Assembly: GCF_028550595.1 (NCBI RefSeq)
Contig: NZ_JAQQGN010000003.1
Span: 186,001 to 250,000, forward strand
Reading direction: 5' to 3'
Source: Luteimonas sp. BLCC-B24
GTDB taxonomy: Bacteria; Pseudomonadota; Gammaproteobacteria; Xanthomonadales; Xanthomonadaceae
DNA: 64,000 nt
Under the pieces are notes generated by a model. That model was not told the origin of the DNA. It searched no databases and saw only the letters and a program-made list of their open reading frames with translations. Below, one piece after another: positions 27,810 to 38,356 of this stretch (positions are counted from its first letter, which is position 1; each line of letters opens with the position of its first letter). The translations under genes and the position numbers were made by a program.

Positions 27810-28826
27810 TTACCACTCCACCTCGGCCATCGTGCAGTTCAGCCCCGAACCGATGCCCAGCAGCGCGATGCGATCGCCCTTCTTCAAGCGGCCCAGCTCC
27901 TTGAGCTTGCTCAGCACGATCGGCACGGAGGCCGGACCGATGTTGCCGTGCTCGCCGAAGATCGTGTGGACCTTCTTCGGATCGATGCCGAAGCTCTCGA
28001 CGAACGCCCCGGTGTGCACCTTGCTGACCTGGTGGATCACGAACTGGTCCAGCTCGTCGACCACCCAGCCCATCGCCTCGCGCGCGGCCAGGAAGGTCTT
28101 CTGCGCCAGCTTCATGCCTTCCATCAACAGCATGCGGGTATCGGTGACCATGCGGTCGAGGTTGCCGCGGCACAGGGTGTTCCACTCGGTCGCCGAGCGC
28201 GTGACACCGCCCTTGTAGCGCGGCGCGTCGGGCAGCAGGTCGGCGCGTGCGAGCACCATCGCCGCCGAGCCGCAGCCGAGCGTCAGCGTGGCGAGTTCGT
28301 TGCGGAAATCCTCTTCCGTCGTCTCCGGGCGCAGCAGACGTTCGATGGTCTTCTCGTAGGCCAGATTCGCGGTCTCGCCGTCGACGACGAGCGCGTAGTC
28401 GATCTCGCCCAGTTCGATCATCCGGCTCGCGACATCCATGCCGTTGACGAAGGCCAGGCAGGCGTTCGCGAGATCGTAGTTCTGGCAGGTGTCCGGAATG
28501 CCGAGGTTGCCGCCGACGATGCTGGCCGTGGACGGCTCGAGGTAGTCGCGACTCACCGAGGTATTGACCAGCAGGCCCAGCTTGCCGACATCGATGCCCG
28601 CGTCGTCCAGCGCCTTGTGGCCGGCCATCGTCGCGGCGTCGGAGGCCTGGACCTCGTCGTCCCACAGGCGGCGCGCATGGATGCCGGCGATGTCCTTCAG
28701 TACGTCGGTCTTGATGCCGAGGCGGTCGATGGTCGGCTTCAGTCGTGCATTGATCTCGTCGCTGGTCACACGGTGCGGCGCATCGACATGGGCGAGGCCG
28801 GCAATGGCGACGTTCTTGAAGAGCAT
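27810..28826 (-). CDS. oleA: OleA, head-to-head acyl-CoA condensing thiolase
   Basis: The 338-residue protein is a KAS III/thiolase-fold enzyme. It has nucleophile Cys123 in DLANACLAFVNG, His265 in FVIHQVSKVH, Asn295 in GEHGNIGPAS, and Glu97 in SRDYLEPST, corresponding to the extra catalytic base that distinguishes OleA from FabH. It condenses two long-chain acyl-CoAs to a beta-keto acid, the first step of long-chain olefin synthesis. It converges on bphP and has its own terminator. Unlike compact ole operons, it is separated from oleB by the bphO-bphP pair. Confidence 0.92.
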   Translation of the reverse strand: MLFKNVAIAGLAHVDAPHRVTSDEINARLKPTIDRLGIKTDVLKDIAGIHARRLWDDEVQASDAATMAGHKALDDAGIDVGKLGLLVNTSVSRDYLEPSTASIVGGNLGIPDTCQNYDLANACLAFVNGMDVASRMIELGEIDYALVVDGETANLAYEKTIERLLRPETTEEDFRNELATLTLGCGSAAMVLARADLLPDAPRYKGGVTRSATEWNTLCRGNLDRMVTDTRMLLMEGMKLAQKTFLAAREAMGWVVDELDQFVIHQVSKVHTGAFVESFGIDPKKVHTIFGEHGNIGPASVPIVLSKLKELGRLKKGDRIALLGIGSGLNCTMAEVEW

Positions 28827-28996
28827 GGGCAGGGCGCCGGATCTGGCAAAGGGAGCCGCATAGGGTACCCGCTTCGGCGGGCCGACGCATGCTGCAGCAC
28901 GGGTGAACGCGCCCCGGCGCCCGGCACGTCAGGCGGGAAACCGGGGCCTTGAGACCAGGAAGAAGACGCCCGCGCCGTGTCGCGCGGGCGGGTGGA

Positions 28997-29308
28997 TCAG
29001 CGACCGCAGCGCCAGGCCGCGAAGCGCTGCGTGCCGCCGGCCGGCTCGCCGAGCGGATGGATGGTGTCCGCATCGAGGCCCGGCGCCTCGTTGCGCGCCA
29101 GCGTTTCCAGTTCCTCGCGCACGCGCAGCGGGTTGCGCTCGACGAACGCGATGCTGTGCTTGACCGACACTTCCACCTCGCCGCGCTTCTCGCAGCCGGA
29201 GGGCGCGGCGCTGGTCACGCGGACCGTGCTGGCGCCGGGCGCCATGTGCACCCAGGTGCAGCCGGTGACGGACAGGGACAGCAGCAACACCAGCATTGAC
29301 GTGCGCAT
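28997..29308 (-). CDS. small DUF4156-like lipoprotein
   Basis: A 103-residue protein with a lipoprotein signal (LLLSLSVTGCTW, Cys17). The mature part has a conserved-looking Cys39 and Cys101, suggesting a disulfide, and VRVTSAAPSGCEKRGEVEV near the start, a pattern resembling the DUF4156 (YjeI-like) family. Function is unknown. It follows oleA's upstream region by about 170 bp and is co-oriented with the M16 protease gene upstream of it. Confidence 0.68.
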   Translation of the reverse strand: MRTSMLVLLLSLSVTGCTWVHMAPGASTVRVTSAAPSGCEKRGEVEVSVKHSIAFVERNPLRVREELETLARNEAPGLDADTIHPLGEPAGGTQRFAAWRCGR

Positions 29309-29383
29309 CGAGGGCTCCGGAGGCGGGGGCAGGGCGATGCCGCCATTGTGGCCGGCATCGCCGGAGTGGACCAGAACGCGGGC

Positions 29384-32263
29384 TTACTTCGCCGGCCGTG
29401 TGACCGGCCGGCCGTCGGCGTCGAGCACCTGCACCTCGCCCAGTTCGAGCGTGCGGATCGGTGCCTCGATCTGCGCCAGATCGCCGACCACGACCCAGGT
29501 CAGCGCGCCGGGGTCGATCGTCGTCGCCACGCCGGCGAGATCGCGCACCGTCATCGATTCGATCTCCGCCTTGCGCTGGAACACGTAGTCGTCCGGACGG
29601 CCGAAGCGCACGTTGCCGCCGATCGTCGACATCACTGCCCACGCGGTCTCGTACGCGCCGGGCAGGCTGAGCGTCTGGATGGCGCGGGCGCGGGCCAGTT
29701 CGGCGTCGGTGGCCGGACGCGCACCGGTGGCGAAGTCCGCCAGCTCGCGCTGGATCTCGGCCATCGCCTCGGCGGTCTTGTCGATCTGCACCGGCGCCGA
29801 CGCCATCCACGGACGCTGGCCCAGCGTGCCGCTGGCCGAACTGCGCGCGCCGTAGGACCAGTGCTTGTCCTCGCGCAGGTTCATGTTCAAACGCGCGGTG
29901 AAATCACCGCCGATCACGGTATTGGCCATGTCGAAGCGGGCGGAGGCCGCATCGTTCGTCGGCGGAATCACCTGCGCCGCGAAGATGTTGGCCTGCACCG
30001 CGCCGGGCTGGTCGATCAGGAACACGCGCGCGGCGCTCGGACGTGCGACCTCGGCGACCTCGATCGCCGCGGGTGCAGGGCCGGTGCCACGCCAGTCCCC
30101 GAAATGCCGTTCCAGCATCGGCACGATGTCGTCCAGCGTGGTGTCGCCGACGACGATCAGCGTGGCACCTTCGGGACGCACCCAATCACGATGGAAGGCG
30201 ACCAGTTCGTCGCGCGAGAGCTTCGCGATCGCGTCCTCGGTGCCGCTGCCGGTGAACGGGATCGCATACGGATGACCCGCCCCGTAGACCAGCGGCGGCA
30301 GCACGCGCATCGCCACGCTGGCCGGACGCGCTTTCTCCTGGGCGATACCGGCGATCCACGTCGCCCGGATGCGGTCGATTTCCGCCTGGTCGAAGTTCGG
30401 CCGGCGCAGCATGTCGGCGAACAGCGCGAGGGACGGGTCGAGGTTCTCCTTCAACGCCGAGACGTAGGCATTGCTGCCGTCGAGCGAGGCGCCCGCGCCG
30501 ATGCTCGCGCCGAGTGCCTCCACGCGATCGGCGAAGTCGAGCGCGCTCAATCCGCCGGCGCCCTCGTCGAGCATGTTCATCGTGAAGCTCGCCGTGCCCG
30601 GCGTGCGTCCGAGATCGGCGGTGTACCCGCCCTTGAACTCGTAGCTCAGCTGCACCACCGGAATCTCCGGGCGGCGCGCCAGGATGACCTGGGTGCCGTT
30701 GGACAGTGTGGTGCGCTGCTGCTCGGGGAACTTCAATTCGGGGAACGAGGTGGTCGGCGGCACGCCGGTGCTGCGGTCGACGGTGCTGCGCGTGGTGCGG
30801 TACTTCCGGTCCGGCGCCGGCGGCGTGAACGGCGCCGGCGTGACCGCCGGCTCTTCGGCCAGTGGCGTGCGCGCGCCGGGCACGACGGTGAGCGTGTGGC
30901 TGCCGACATCGAGCCAGGTGGCGCCGGCCGCCCGCACGTCGGCGGCGGTGGTCGCGGCCACGTTGGCCAGCGATTCCCGGAAGCAGCCTGGATCGCCGGC
31001 GTAGACGGTGCATTCGGCCAGGGCATCGGCCTTGCCGCCGAAGCCGCCGATGCGCTCGATGCCGCGCACGAAGCCGGCGCGGAACGCGGTCTTGGCGCGT
31101 TCCAGCTCCTCGGCGCTCGGCCCCTCGGCGATCAGGCGCTGGAGTTCCTCGTCGATCGCCGCTTCCACCGTCGCCGGGTCCACACCCTGCTTCACGGTGG
31201 CCATGATCATGAAGGTCGAGCCCAGCTGCGAGCCGTAGGCGCCGGCGCTGACGTTGTCGACCAGACGGTCGCCGTGCAGTAGGCGGCGATCGAGTCGTGA
31301 GGCCTTGGCGCCGCCCAGGATGCTGCCCAGCACCTGCAGGTGGTCGATGTCGGTCGTGCCGAGTTCGGCCACGTTCCAGGCGCGGTAGATGCGCACCTGC
31401 GGGACCTGGTCTTCCAGCGTCTCGCATGTGTCGGCGGGGCGCCTGGCCACGTCGACCGCGGGCTGGGCCATCGTCGGGCCGGCCGGGATGTCGCCGAAGT
31501 ACTGGGTCACCTTGCGGCGCGCGGTGGCCACGTCGATGTCGCCGGCCAGCACTAGCACCGCATTGTTCGGGCCGTACCAGGTACGGAACCAGGTCTTGAC
31601 GTCGTCGAGCGAGGCCGCGTTGAGGTCCTTCATCGAGCCGATGACACCGCGGTGGTACGGATGGCCGGCCGGGTACAACGCGCGGGTGAGGCGGTCCCAG
31701 ACCTGGCCGTAGGGCTGGTTCTCGCCCTGGCGCTTCTCGTTCTGGACCACGCCGCGCTGCTCGTCGAGCGCGGCCTGGTCGACCGCGCCGAGCAGGTGGC
31801 CCATGCGGTCGGATTCCATCCACAGCGCCATGTCGAGCGCGGTGGTCGGCACGTTCTGGAAGTAGTTCGTGCGGTCGGTATTGGTGGTGCCGTTCTGGTC
31901 GGTCACGCCGACCTGCTTGAAGGGATCGAAGAACTCGCCGTCGTGGTGCTCGCTGGCCTGGAACATCAGGTGCTCGAACAGGTGCGCGAAGCCGCTGCGG
32001 CCCTCCGGCTCGTCCTTGCTGCCCACGTGGTACCAGATGTTGACCGCGACGATCGGCGCCTTGCGGTCCGTGTGCACCACCACGCGCAGGCCGTTGGGCA
32101 GGGTGAAGGTCTCGTAGGGAATGTCGACGCCGGCCGCCTGCGACGGCGGCGCAGCGAGCGCCATCGGCGCGGCGGCGACGCCGGACAGGGCGAGGCCGGT
32201 GGCCAGGGCGAGCAGGGCCGCACGGGGGCGCGACGGGACGGAACGGAGACGGTCAGCGGACAT
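29384..32263 (-). CDS. M16-family zinc metalloprotease (tandem insulinase domains), secreted
   Basis: The 959-residue protein has a signal peptide (about 1-38, ending PMALA) and two M16 units. The first carries the inverted zinc motif HLFEH (His94, Glu97, His98) with the downstream Glu in NEKRQGENQPYG. The second, from about residue 500 (TTLSNGTQVILARRPEIPVV), lacks the motif and is the structural half seen in tandem M16 peptidases. It should degrade peptides in the periplasm or at the cell surface. The ATG at 32263 follows AAGGA and places the signal at the N-terminus. Confidence 0.92.
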   Translation of the reverse strand: MSADRLRSVPSRPRAALLALATGLALSGVAAAPMALAAPPSQAAGVDIPYETFTLPNGLRVVVHTDRKAPIVAVNIWYHVGSKDEPEGRSGFAHLFEHLMFQASEHHDGEFFDPFKQVGVTDQNGTTNTDRTNYFQNVPTTALDMALWMESDRMGHLLGAVDQAALDEQRGVVQNEKRQGENQPYGQVWDRLTRALYPAGHPYHRGVIGSMKDLNAASLDDVKTWFRTWYGPNNAVLVLAGDIDVATARRKVTQYFGDIPAGPTMAQPAVDVARRPADTCETLEDQVPQVRIYRAWNVAELGTTDIDHLQVLGSILGGAKASRLDRRLLHGDRLVDNVSAGAYGSQLGSTFMIMATVKQGVDPATVEAAIDEELQRLIAEGPSAEELERAKTAFRAGFVRGIERIGGFGGKADALAECTVYAGDPGCFRESLANVAATTAADVRAAGATWLDVGSHTLTVVPGARTPLAEEPAVTPAPFTPPAPDRKYRTTRSTVDRSTGVPPTTSFPELKFPEQQRTTLSNGTQVILARRPEIPVVQLSYEFKGGYTADLGRTPGTASFTMNMLDEGAGGLSALDFADRVEALGASIGAGASLDGSNAYVSALKENLDPSLALFADMLRRPNFDQAEIDRIRATWIAGIAQEKARPASVAMRVLPPLVYGAGHPYAIPFTGSGTEDAIAKLSRDELVAFHRDWVRPEGATLIVVGDTTLDDIVPMLERHFGDWRGTGPAPAAIEVAEVARPSAARVFLIDQPGAVQANIFAAQVIPPTNDAASARFDMANTVIGGDFTARLNMNLREDKHWSYGARSSASGTLGQRPWMASAPVQIDKTAEAMAEIQRELADFATGARPATDAELARARAIQTLSLPGAYETAWAVMSTIGGNVRFGRPDDYVFQRKAEIESMTVRDLAGVATTIDPGALTWVVVGDLAQIEAPIRTLELGEVQVLDADGRPVTRPAK

Positions 32264-32563
32264 GCCGGTCCTTGGGTTCGGGCAGGGTTGGACCCGCATC
32301 CTAGTCAGCGGCGGTCCGTGCGGCACGGGCCGCAGGTCACGGTCCGCCACCGGGCACCCGCGTCGGTCTGCCCCGTCCGGGAGAAGGAGCCCGGAGGCGG
32401 ATGGGGCGGCTTCGACACACGAGCGGCGACGTCCACGGCCCTCACCCGACGCGCTGCCGCTGGTCGACCTCGCCCGCAAGGAGGATGCGGATCGAAGGCC
32501 CCCGCCTGATCCTCACCCCGGCGCGACTAGCATCGAACTCCGTTTCCGCCCGAGAGCCACGTC
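32264..32563. other. 300-bp divergent intergenic region
   Basis: This separates the M16 protease and SDR genes, which diverge from it, and so must contain both promoters. I see no confident operator or RNA. Confidence 0.5.
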
Positions 32564-33268
<705 letters not shown>

Positions 33269-33295
33269 GCCGGAGGGCGTCACTCGCCCTCCGGC
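33269..33295. terminator. bidirectional hairpin between SDR and TonB receptor
   Basis: A perfect 11-bp stem GCCGGAGGGCG/CGCCCTCCGGC with loop TCACT starts right after the SDR stop and ends just before the convergent gene's stop. There is no long T-run. Confidence 0.65.
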
Positions 33296-33304
33296 GTTCC
33301 CTGC

Positions 33305-35749
33305 TCAGAAGCGGTAGTCGAAGCGCACCGCGACATTGCGCTCGGCGCCGTAGCGTTCGCTCAGGGCTTGACGCGAACTGGTGCGCGAACGCGCCGACCG
33401 ATAGGTCAGGTAGTCCTCGTTGAACACGTTGTTGACGTGGACGCTGACCACCGCATTGTCGTTGAGATGCAGGCGGCCGGACAGGTTGACGGTCTCGTAG
33501 GCGGGTGCCACGTCTTCGGGACGCGTATTGAAGTGCGACTTGAATTCACCGTAGGCGGCCACGTCGGCGCGTGCAAACGCCTGCAGACCGAACAGGCTGA
33601 ACTCCTGGTCGACCGCAAGGTAACCGTTGTACTTGGGCACCATGGTCATGTCGTCGCCGGCTTCGGAACCGAGTGCCTCGTTCGCCACCAGCATGCGTGA
33701 ATCGGTATAGCCGGCATTGAAGGTGAGCATCGTGCGCTCACCCAGCATCAGTGAGCTTTCGAACTCCACACCTTCCGAGCGCGCCGATTCGCCGGGCGTG
33801 TTGGTGGTGTAGCTGAAGCCGCACGACGGCATGTAGACCGACGCCCAGGTGCCGCTCCAGTCGATGCGGTAGATCGCCGAACTCACCCGGAAGCGACGAT
33901 CGAACAGCGCCGCCTTGAAGCCGAGTTCGTAGTTGTCGATCGCATCGCTGTTGTAGCGCGCCTGGTACGCCCCCGCGAAGTCGTCGCCGGCGCACGAGGT
34001 CGGCAGCGGGGCGTTGTTGCCACCGGGCCGGTAGCCCTCCGAGTACAGGGCGAAGATATTGAGATCCCGGTTGGGCATGTACGAGAGACTGAACTTGCGA
34101 CGGCTGCCCGACTCCTCACCGGAATAGGCTTCTTCGAAAACGGGCGAGCCGTCGGCGTTGGTGCCGAACCAGATACCGCTGCGCTGGAAGGCGGTGGCGT
34201 CCTCGAATTCGAACGCGCGCAGCCCCGCCGTGAGCTCGAATGCGCCGATTCCGGTGTCAAACAGATAGCTGAGCTCGCCGAACGCGGCACGCTCGCGCGA
34301 GTAGTCGTACAGGGTGGTCAGGTTGTAATTGATGCTCGGATCGCCGTACAGCGTCTGGCCGAGTTCGGCGATGTTGCGGATCCCCAGATCGGTGAAGCCG
34401 TAGTCGAAGAAGTCGTTCCAGGCCGAGAAGATCGCCACGCTGCGCGGATCGGTCCGGTGATACTGCCACTGCTCGTCGGGGGTGTAGCCCTGCCAGGAGC
34501 GATCCTGGAACAACCCGATCGTCCAGTCGAAGCCACCCATGCGCTCGTTGTTCTGGAAGCGCAGTTCGTGCGTGGTCCGATAGCTCGATGCGCGGTTGAC
34601 GATCCAGGTCTGCGCCATGTCGTCCAGATCCAGGCGCGACCAGTTGTCGAGCGAATTGGAAAAGTTCTTGCGGTAGGAACCGACGTAGTGCAGCGAGCCG
34701 ACCCCGAACACGTCGTCGACGTCGGTCCGGAGCGAGAACAGGTTGGTCGTATCGCGCGCCCAGCCGTCGAGCTGCTCGAAGATCCTGTACCTGGGATCGA
34801 CCTTGCTGCCCGCACCGGGCGCGAGGCAGGCGGGACGCTCCGCACCCGCCGGACAGTCCACCGTGTCGAAGTCGACGTCGTACCCCCACGGCGAGGCGGG
34901 GTTGGGGGTCAGCGTGGGGACATAGTAGAAGCCGGCGATCGAGCGATCGGCATTGACGGTGCCGACGCTGTCGGTCGCCGTCCAGATGTGGCCGAGGGTG
35001 ACGTCCACCGTGTCGGCCGGCTGCCAGCGCAACTGCGTACGGATGAACTCGCGCTCCGACTTCTGCGGGTTGCCGGTGGCGACATTGAAGATCTTGCCCG
35101 GCGAGTCGCGCTTGCTGGCCGCGATGCGCAGCGCCAGCGTGTCCTCGACGAGCGGTATGTTGACGCTCGCCTGCAGACGCGCGCCCGTGCCGGTGCCGCC
35201 TTTCTCCCGGCTGGCTTCCAGCGTCGTGGCGACTTCGGCCTCGTCGAACTGGGGGGCACGGGTGCGCAGCTGAACCGTGCCACCGATGGCGTTGGAGCCC
35301 CACAGCGTGCCCTGCGGGCCACGCAGGACCTCGGCCTGCTCGATGTCGAAGACATCGCCGAAGCCGAACGGAATGCCGTCGACGAACTGGCTGGTCGTGC
35401 CCGGCGTGGGACTGTTGCCTCCGGCCAGGCCGCGGAGCACCAGCTGTCCCGTCGGGCTCGCACCACCCGCGAGTGTCCGGTAGATCTCGCTGACCGTCGT
35501 GATGTTGCGATCCGTGAGCTCCGTCGCCGACACGACAGAGATGTTCATCGGCACCTCGAGAATGGTCTCTTCGCGCTTTCGCGCGGTCACCGTGACTCGA
35601 TCCAGGTCGGTGGCCCGGTCCGTCTGGGCGGCGCCGGCGTCAGCCGGCGCGATCTGCGCCTGTGCATACGCAGGCGCGGACAGGACGAAGCACAGTGAGG
35701 CAGCGAGCGTCTTGCGGCGCAGGCGGCGGTCGGCGGATGTACGCATCAT
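33305..35749 (-). CDS. TonB-dependent outer membrane receptor
   Basis: The 814-residue protein has a signal peptide (to about residue 31, SAPAYAQAQ), a TonB box-like region before DRVTVTARKREE, and a plug domain (QLVLRGLAGGNSPTPGTTSQFVDG; IEQAEVLRGPQGTLWGSNAIGGTV). A 22-strand barrel follows, with GYTDSRMLVANEAL-type strands near the end and the final FDYRF aromatic terminus. The group with 'RKREE' after the signal is common in Xanthomonadaceae and Sphingomonadaceae and often handles iron chelators or carbohydrates. No substrate genes lie alongside, so the ligand is unknown. Confidence 0.93.
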   Translation of the reverse strand: MMRTSADRRLRRKTLAASLCFVLSAPAYAQAQIAPADAGAAQTDRATDLDRVTVTARKREETILEVPMNISVVSATELTDRNITTVSEIYRTLAGGASPTGQLVLRGLAGGNSPTPGTTSQFVDGIPFGFGDVFDIEQAEVLRGPQGTLWGSNAIGGTVQLRTRAPQFDEAEVATTLEASREKGGTGTGARLQASVNIPLVEDTLALRIAASKRDSPGKIFNVATGNPQKSEREFIRTQLRWQPADTVDVTLGHIWTATDSVGTVNADRSIAGFYYVPTLTPNPASPWGYDVDFDTVDCPAGAERPACLAPGAGSKVDPRYRIFEQLDGWARDTTNLFSLRTDVDDVFGVGSLHYVGSYRKNFSNSLDNWSRLDLDDMAQTWIVNRASSYRTTHELRFQNNERMGGFDWTIGLFQDRSWQGYTPDEQWQYHRTDPRSVAIFSAWNDFFDYGFTDLGIRNIAELGQTLYGDPSINYNLTTLYDYSRERAAFGELSYLFDTGIGAFELTAGLRAFEFEDATAFQRSGIWFGTNADGSPVFEEAYSGEESGSRRKFSLSYMPNRDLNIFALYSEGYRPGGNNAPLPTSCAGDDFAGAYQARYNSDAIDNYELGFKAALFDRRFRVSSAIYRIDWSGTWASVYMPSCGFSYTTNTPGESARSEGVEFESSLMLGERTMLTFNAGYTDSRMLVANEALGSEAGDDMTMVPKYNGYLAVDQEFSLFGLQAFARADVAAYGEFKSHFNTRPEDVAPAYETVNLSGRLHLNDNAVVSVHVNNVFNEDYLTYRSARSRTSSRQALSERYGAERNVAVRFDYRF

Positions 35750-35910
35750 CGAAACCCCCTCGGACTGTAGAAAGAAACCGCTTGGGAGACGAGCGCCTGC
35801 CCGTCCTGCGCCGATGGCCGGCGCCTTCCCATTTCTCCCCCCGGCCCGATGTTAGGCATACGTTCAGCCCCGTGTCATCCTCGCGGCCCGCCCACCCAAC
35901 GCGCAGCCGC

Positions 35911-36375
35911 ATGTACGACGTGGTACTCCACAACCCCGAGATCCCTCCCAACACCGGTAACGTGATCCGGCTGTGCGCCAACACGGGCGCGCGGCTGCAT
36001 CTGGTGCGGCCGCTGGGCTTCGATCTCGACGACCGCAACCTGCGCCGGGCGGGGCTCGACTACCACGAATACGCCACGCTGCAGGTCCACGACGATCTCG
36101 ACGCCGCGCTGGCCGCGATCCGGCCGACGCGCCTGTTCGCGTTGAGCACGCGCAACAGCGTGCGTTACGACCAGCCGGCGTTCGTGCCGGGCGACGCGTT
36201 TCTGTTCGGCAGCGAAACCCGCGGCCTGCCCGACGCGGTGCTGGCGCGCGTGCCCGACGGCCAGCGCCTGCGCCTGCCGATGCGCCCCGGCAACCGCAGT
36301 CTCAATCTGTCGAACGCGGTGGCGGTGGTCGTGTTCGAGGCGTGGCGGCAACACGGCTTTGCAGGGGGCGCCTGA
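35911..36375 (+). CDS. trmL: tRNA (cytidine(34)-2'-O)-methyltransferase
   Basis: The 154-residue SPOUT enzyme shows all TrmL signatures: MYDVVLHNPEIPPNTGNVIRLCANTG at the start, FGSETRGLP, and the knotted C-terminus RSLNLSNAVAVVVFEAWRQ. It methylates the wobble ribose of tRNA-Leu isoacceptors. The length is standard. The gene stands alone, divergent from the TonB receptor. The TrmH paralogue was considered, but the short length and end motif favour TrmL. Confidence 0.94.
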   Translation: MYDVVLHNPEIPPNTGNVIRLCANTGARLHLVRPLGFDLDDRNLRRAGLDYHEYATLQVHDDLDAALAAIRPTRLFALSTRNSVRYDQPAFVPGDAFLFGSETRGLPDAVLARVPDGQRLRLPMRPGNRSLNLSNAVAVVVFEAWRQHGFAGGA

Positions 36376-36392
36376 CCGCAGCCGCCGCGTCA

Positions 36393-36421
36393 AGTTCCTG
36401 TACTTTTAAGTTCAATATTCA
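36393..36421 (+). promoter_or_regulatory. AT-rich promoter-like segment before the Ax21-like gene
   Basis: TTCCTGTACTTTTAAGTTCA followed by ATATTCA forms a rare AT-rich island in very GC-rich DNA. It lies 130-150 bp before the Ax21-like start, where a promoter would be expected. No clean -35/-10 pair with 17-bp spacing was found, so this is tentative. Confidence 0.3.
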
Positions 36422-36549
36422 GCGCCGGTTGTCGGCGTGGTCCGAGAATGCAGTCCTCGGCCCGGGCGGCTGTGCTTCCCTCCCCTCGAAGCATCTCCCT
36501 CCCCTGCTGTCCGGGCCGACACCTTTCCTTGCAGCGAGCACGCCCCCCG

Positions 36550-37128
36550 ATGACACGTGTACTGACCCTGGCGGTACTGGCCGCGGCCCTTCCGTTCACC
36601 GCCCAGGCCGCTGAAGGCCTGTCGTACACCTACCTCGAAGGCGGCTATTCGGCGAGCCGGTCGGACCTCGCGCCGGTCAATCCGAGCGCCGATTCCGATG
36701 GCTGGTCGGTGCGCGGCGCCGCTGCGTTCCATCCCAATTTCCACGCCTTCGGCGATTACACCCGCGAGCGCGTGGATCGCAGTCCGCTCGACCGGGACCA
36801 GTGGCGTCTGGGCGTCGGCTACAACCACGAAATCAATACGCGCACCGATCTGCTGACGCGCGTGGCGTATCAGTCGATCGATTTCGGCCGCGGGCTCGAC
36901 GCCAGTGGCTATGCGGTCGAGGTGGGCGCGCGCAGTGCGCTGCTGCCGACGCTCGAAGGCTATGCGCTGGCCGGCTACGAGGATTACGGCAGAGGCTTCG
37001 ACAGCGAGTTCTACGGCCGCCTCGGCGCGCAATGGACGTTCACGCCGAACTTCGGTGTCGCCAGTGACGTCAAGTTGATCCGGGGCGGCGACCGGCAGTG
37101 GTTCGTCGGCCCACGCCTGCGCTGGTAA
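36550..37128 (+). CDS. Ax21/Omp1X-family outer membrane beta-barrel protein
   Basis: The 192-residue protein has a signal peptide (to about residue 20, TAQAAEG). An eight-stranded-barrel pattern follows: LSYTYLEGGYSASRSD, FHAFGDYTRERVD, RTDLLTRVAYQSIDFG, and a terminal GPRLRW ending in Trp. It belongs to the Ax21 (Omp1X) family found across Xanthomonadaceae. Early claims that Ax21 activates rice XA21 immunity were withdrawn; roles in motility and biofilm remain under study. It is followed by a strong terminator, so it is probably monocistronic. Confidence 0.82.
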   Translation: MTRVLTLAVLAAALPFTAQAAEGLSYTYLEGGYSASRSDLAPVNPSADSDGWSVRGAAAFHPNFHAFGDYTRERVDRSPLDRDQWRLGVGYNHEINTRTDLLTRVAYQSIDFGRGLDASGYAVEVGARSALLPTLEGYALAGYEDYGRGFDSEFYGRLGAQWTFTPNFGVASDVKLIRGGDRQWFVGPRLRW

Positions 37129-37198
37129 TTCCGTCTCCGTGGCATCCGGTCCGCGTTTCCCCGACGCGTCCCCTCTCTCCCTCCCGGATGTCGCACCG

Positions 37199-37230
37199 CC
37201 CCGGCCTGCCCACGCAGGTCGGGGTTTTTT
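37199..37230 (+). terminator. intrinsic terminator of the Ax21-like gene
   Basis: A 10-bp stem with one G-T pair (CCCCGGCCTG/CAGGTCGGGG, loop CCCACG) is directly followed by six T. It is a good intrinsic terminator. Confidence 0.88.
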
Positions 37231-37279
37231 ATGCCGGTCGGCTCCGGTGTCTCGCGCGACGCCGGAGCTGCAGAGACGA

Positions 37280-37305
37280 GAACGCCCGGCGCGGGCCGGG
37301 CGTTC
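37280..37305 (-). terminator. hairpin downstream of gpsA
   Basis: GAACGCCCGGC pairs perfectly with GCCGGGCGTTC (loop GCGG), 24 bp after the gpsA stop on its strand. It has no clear T-run. Confidence 0.55.
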
Positions 37306-37328
37306 ATCCTGCGCCGCGGCGGGGGTCG

Positions 37329-38354
37329 TCAGCCGAACAGCGCCTCGGGATACTCGGGCTTCTGCTCGCGCGCCATCAGGCGTTCGAGACCTTCGGCCGG
37401 CGAAATCTCGCCGTGCAGCACCGCGCGCACGTTGCTGGAGATCGGCAGTTCGATGCCGTGGCGCTCGGCCAGGCGCATGACCTCGTCGGCGGTCTGCACC
37501 GATTCGACCACTTGGCCGATGGCGCGCACCGCGTCTTCCAGCTTCTCGCCGCGGCCCAGGGCCAGGCCCAGCCGCCGGTTGCGCGACAGATCGCCCGAGC
37601 AGGTCAGCACCAGATCGCCGAGGCCGGCCAGACCCATCAGGGTTTCCGGTCGGCCGCCGATCGCCCGGTTCAGGCGCAGCATCTCGTTGAGGCCGCGGGT
37701 GATCAGGCCGGTGCGCGCATTGAGGCCGAGTTCCATGCCGTCGGCCGCGCCGGTGGCGACGGCCAGCACGTTCTTCATCGCGCCGCCGAGCTCGGCGCCG
37801 CACATGTCGCTGCCGGTGTAGGCACGGAACGACGGGCCGTGCAGCACGTCGGCGACGGTCTGCGCGAAGACCGCGTCGTCCGACTGCACGGTGATCGCGG
37901 TCGGCAGGCCGGACGCGACTTCCTTGGCGAACGAGGGGCCGGTGACGACCGCCAGCGGCACGTCTTCGCCGACCAGACCGCCGGCCACTTCGTGCAGGAA
38001 GCGGCCCGAGCCGGGTTCGAAGCCCTTGGTCGCCCACGACACGCCGACACCGGCCGGGCGCAGCGGCGCCAGCAGTTCCAGCGTTTCGGTGAAGGCGTGC
38101 GAGGGGACGACGACCAGGATCAGGCCGGCGCCTTCGACGGCGCGGGCCATGTCGGTGGTCGCACGCAACGTGTCGGGCAGGGCGATCCCCGGCAGATAGC
38201 GCGGATTCTCGTGGCGCCGGTCGATCGCCTCGATCTGCTCCGCATTGCGGCCCCACAGCGTGGTGGGGTGCCCGTTGCGGGCGATCAGCGAAGCGAGCGC
38301 GGTGCCCCAGGAGCCCGCGCCCAGCACCGCGACCGCGGTGGTGCGGTCACTCAC
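37329..38354 (-). CDS. gpsA: NAD(P)-dependent glycerol-3-phosphate dehydrogenase
   Basis: The 341-residue protein has the N-terminal nucleotide motif [13 protein letters not shown], the phosphate-binding [39 protein letters not shown], and the [22 protein letters not shown] segment typical of GpsA. It reduces dihydroxyacetone phosphate to sn-glycerol 3-phosphate for phospholipid synthesis. The start is a GTG three bases after the secB stop. The longer upstream open frame only overlaps secB. The secB-gpsA order is conserved in proteobacteria. Confidence 0.95.
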   Translation of the reverse strand: MSDRTTAVAVLGAGSWGTALASLIARNGHPTTLWGRNAEQIEAIDRRHENPRYLPGIALPDTLRATTDMARAVEGAGLILVVVPSHAFTETLELLAPLRPAGVGVSWATKGFEPGSGRFLHEVAGGLVGEDVPLAVVTGPSFAKEVASGLPTAITVQSDDAVFAQTVADVLHGPSFRAYTGSDMCGAELGGAMKNVLAVATGAADGMELGLNARTGLITRGLNEMLRLNRAIGGRPETLMGLAGLGDLVLTCSGDLSRNRRLGLALGRGEKLEDAVRAIGQVVESVQTADEVMRLAERHGIELPISSNVRAVLHGEISPAEGLERLMAREQKPEYPEALFG

Positions 38355-38356
38355 GC

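Noticed and set aside
32343..32500. REP-like fragments (GGGAGAAGGAGCCCGG and CCCTCACCCG)
   Set aside because: They resemble degraded intergenic REP sequences of the family, but there is no paired hairpin or second copy in the window to support it.
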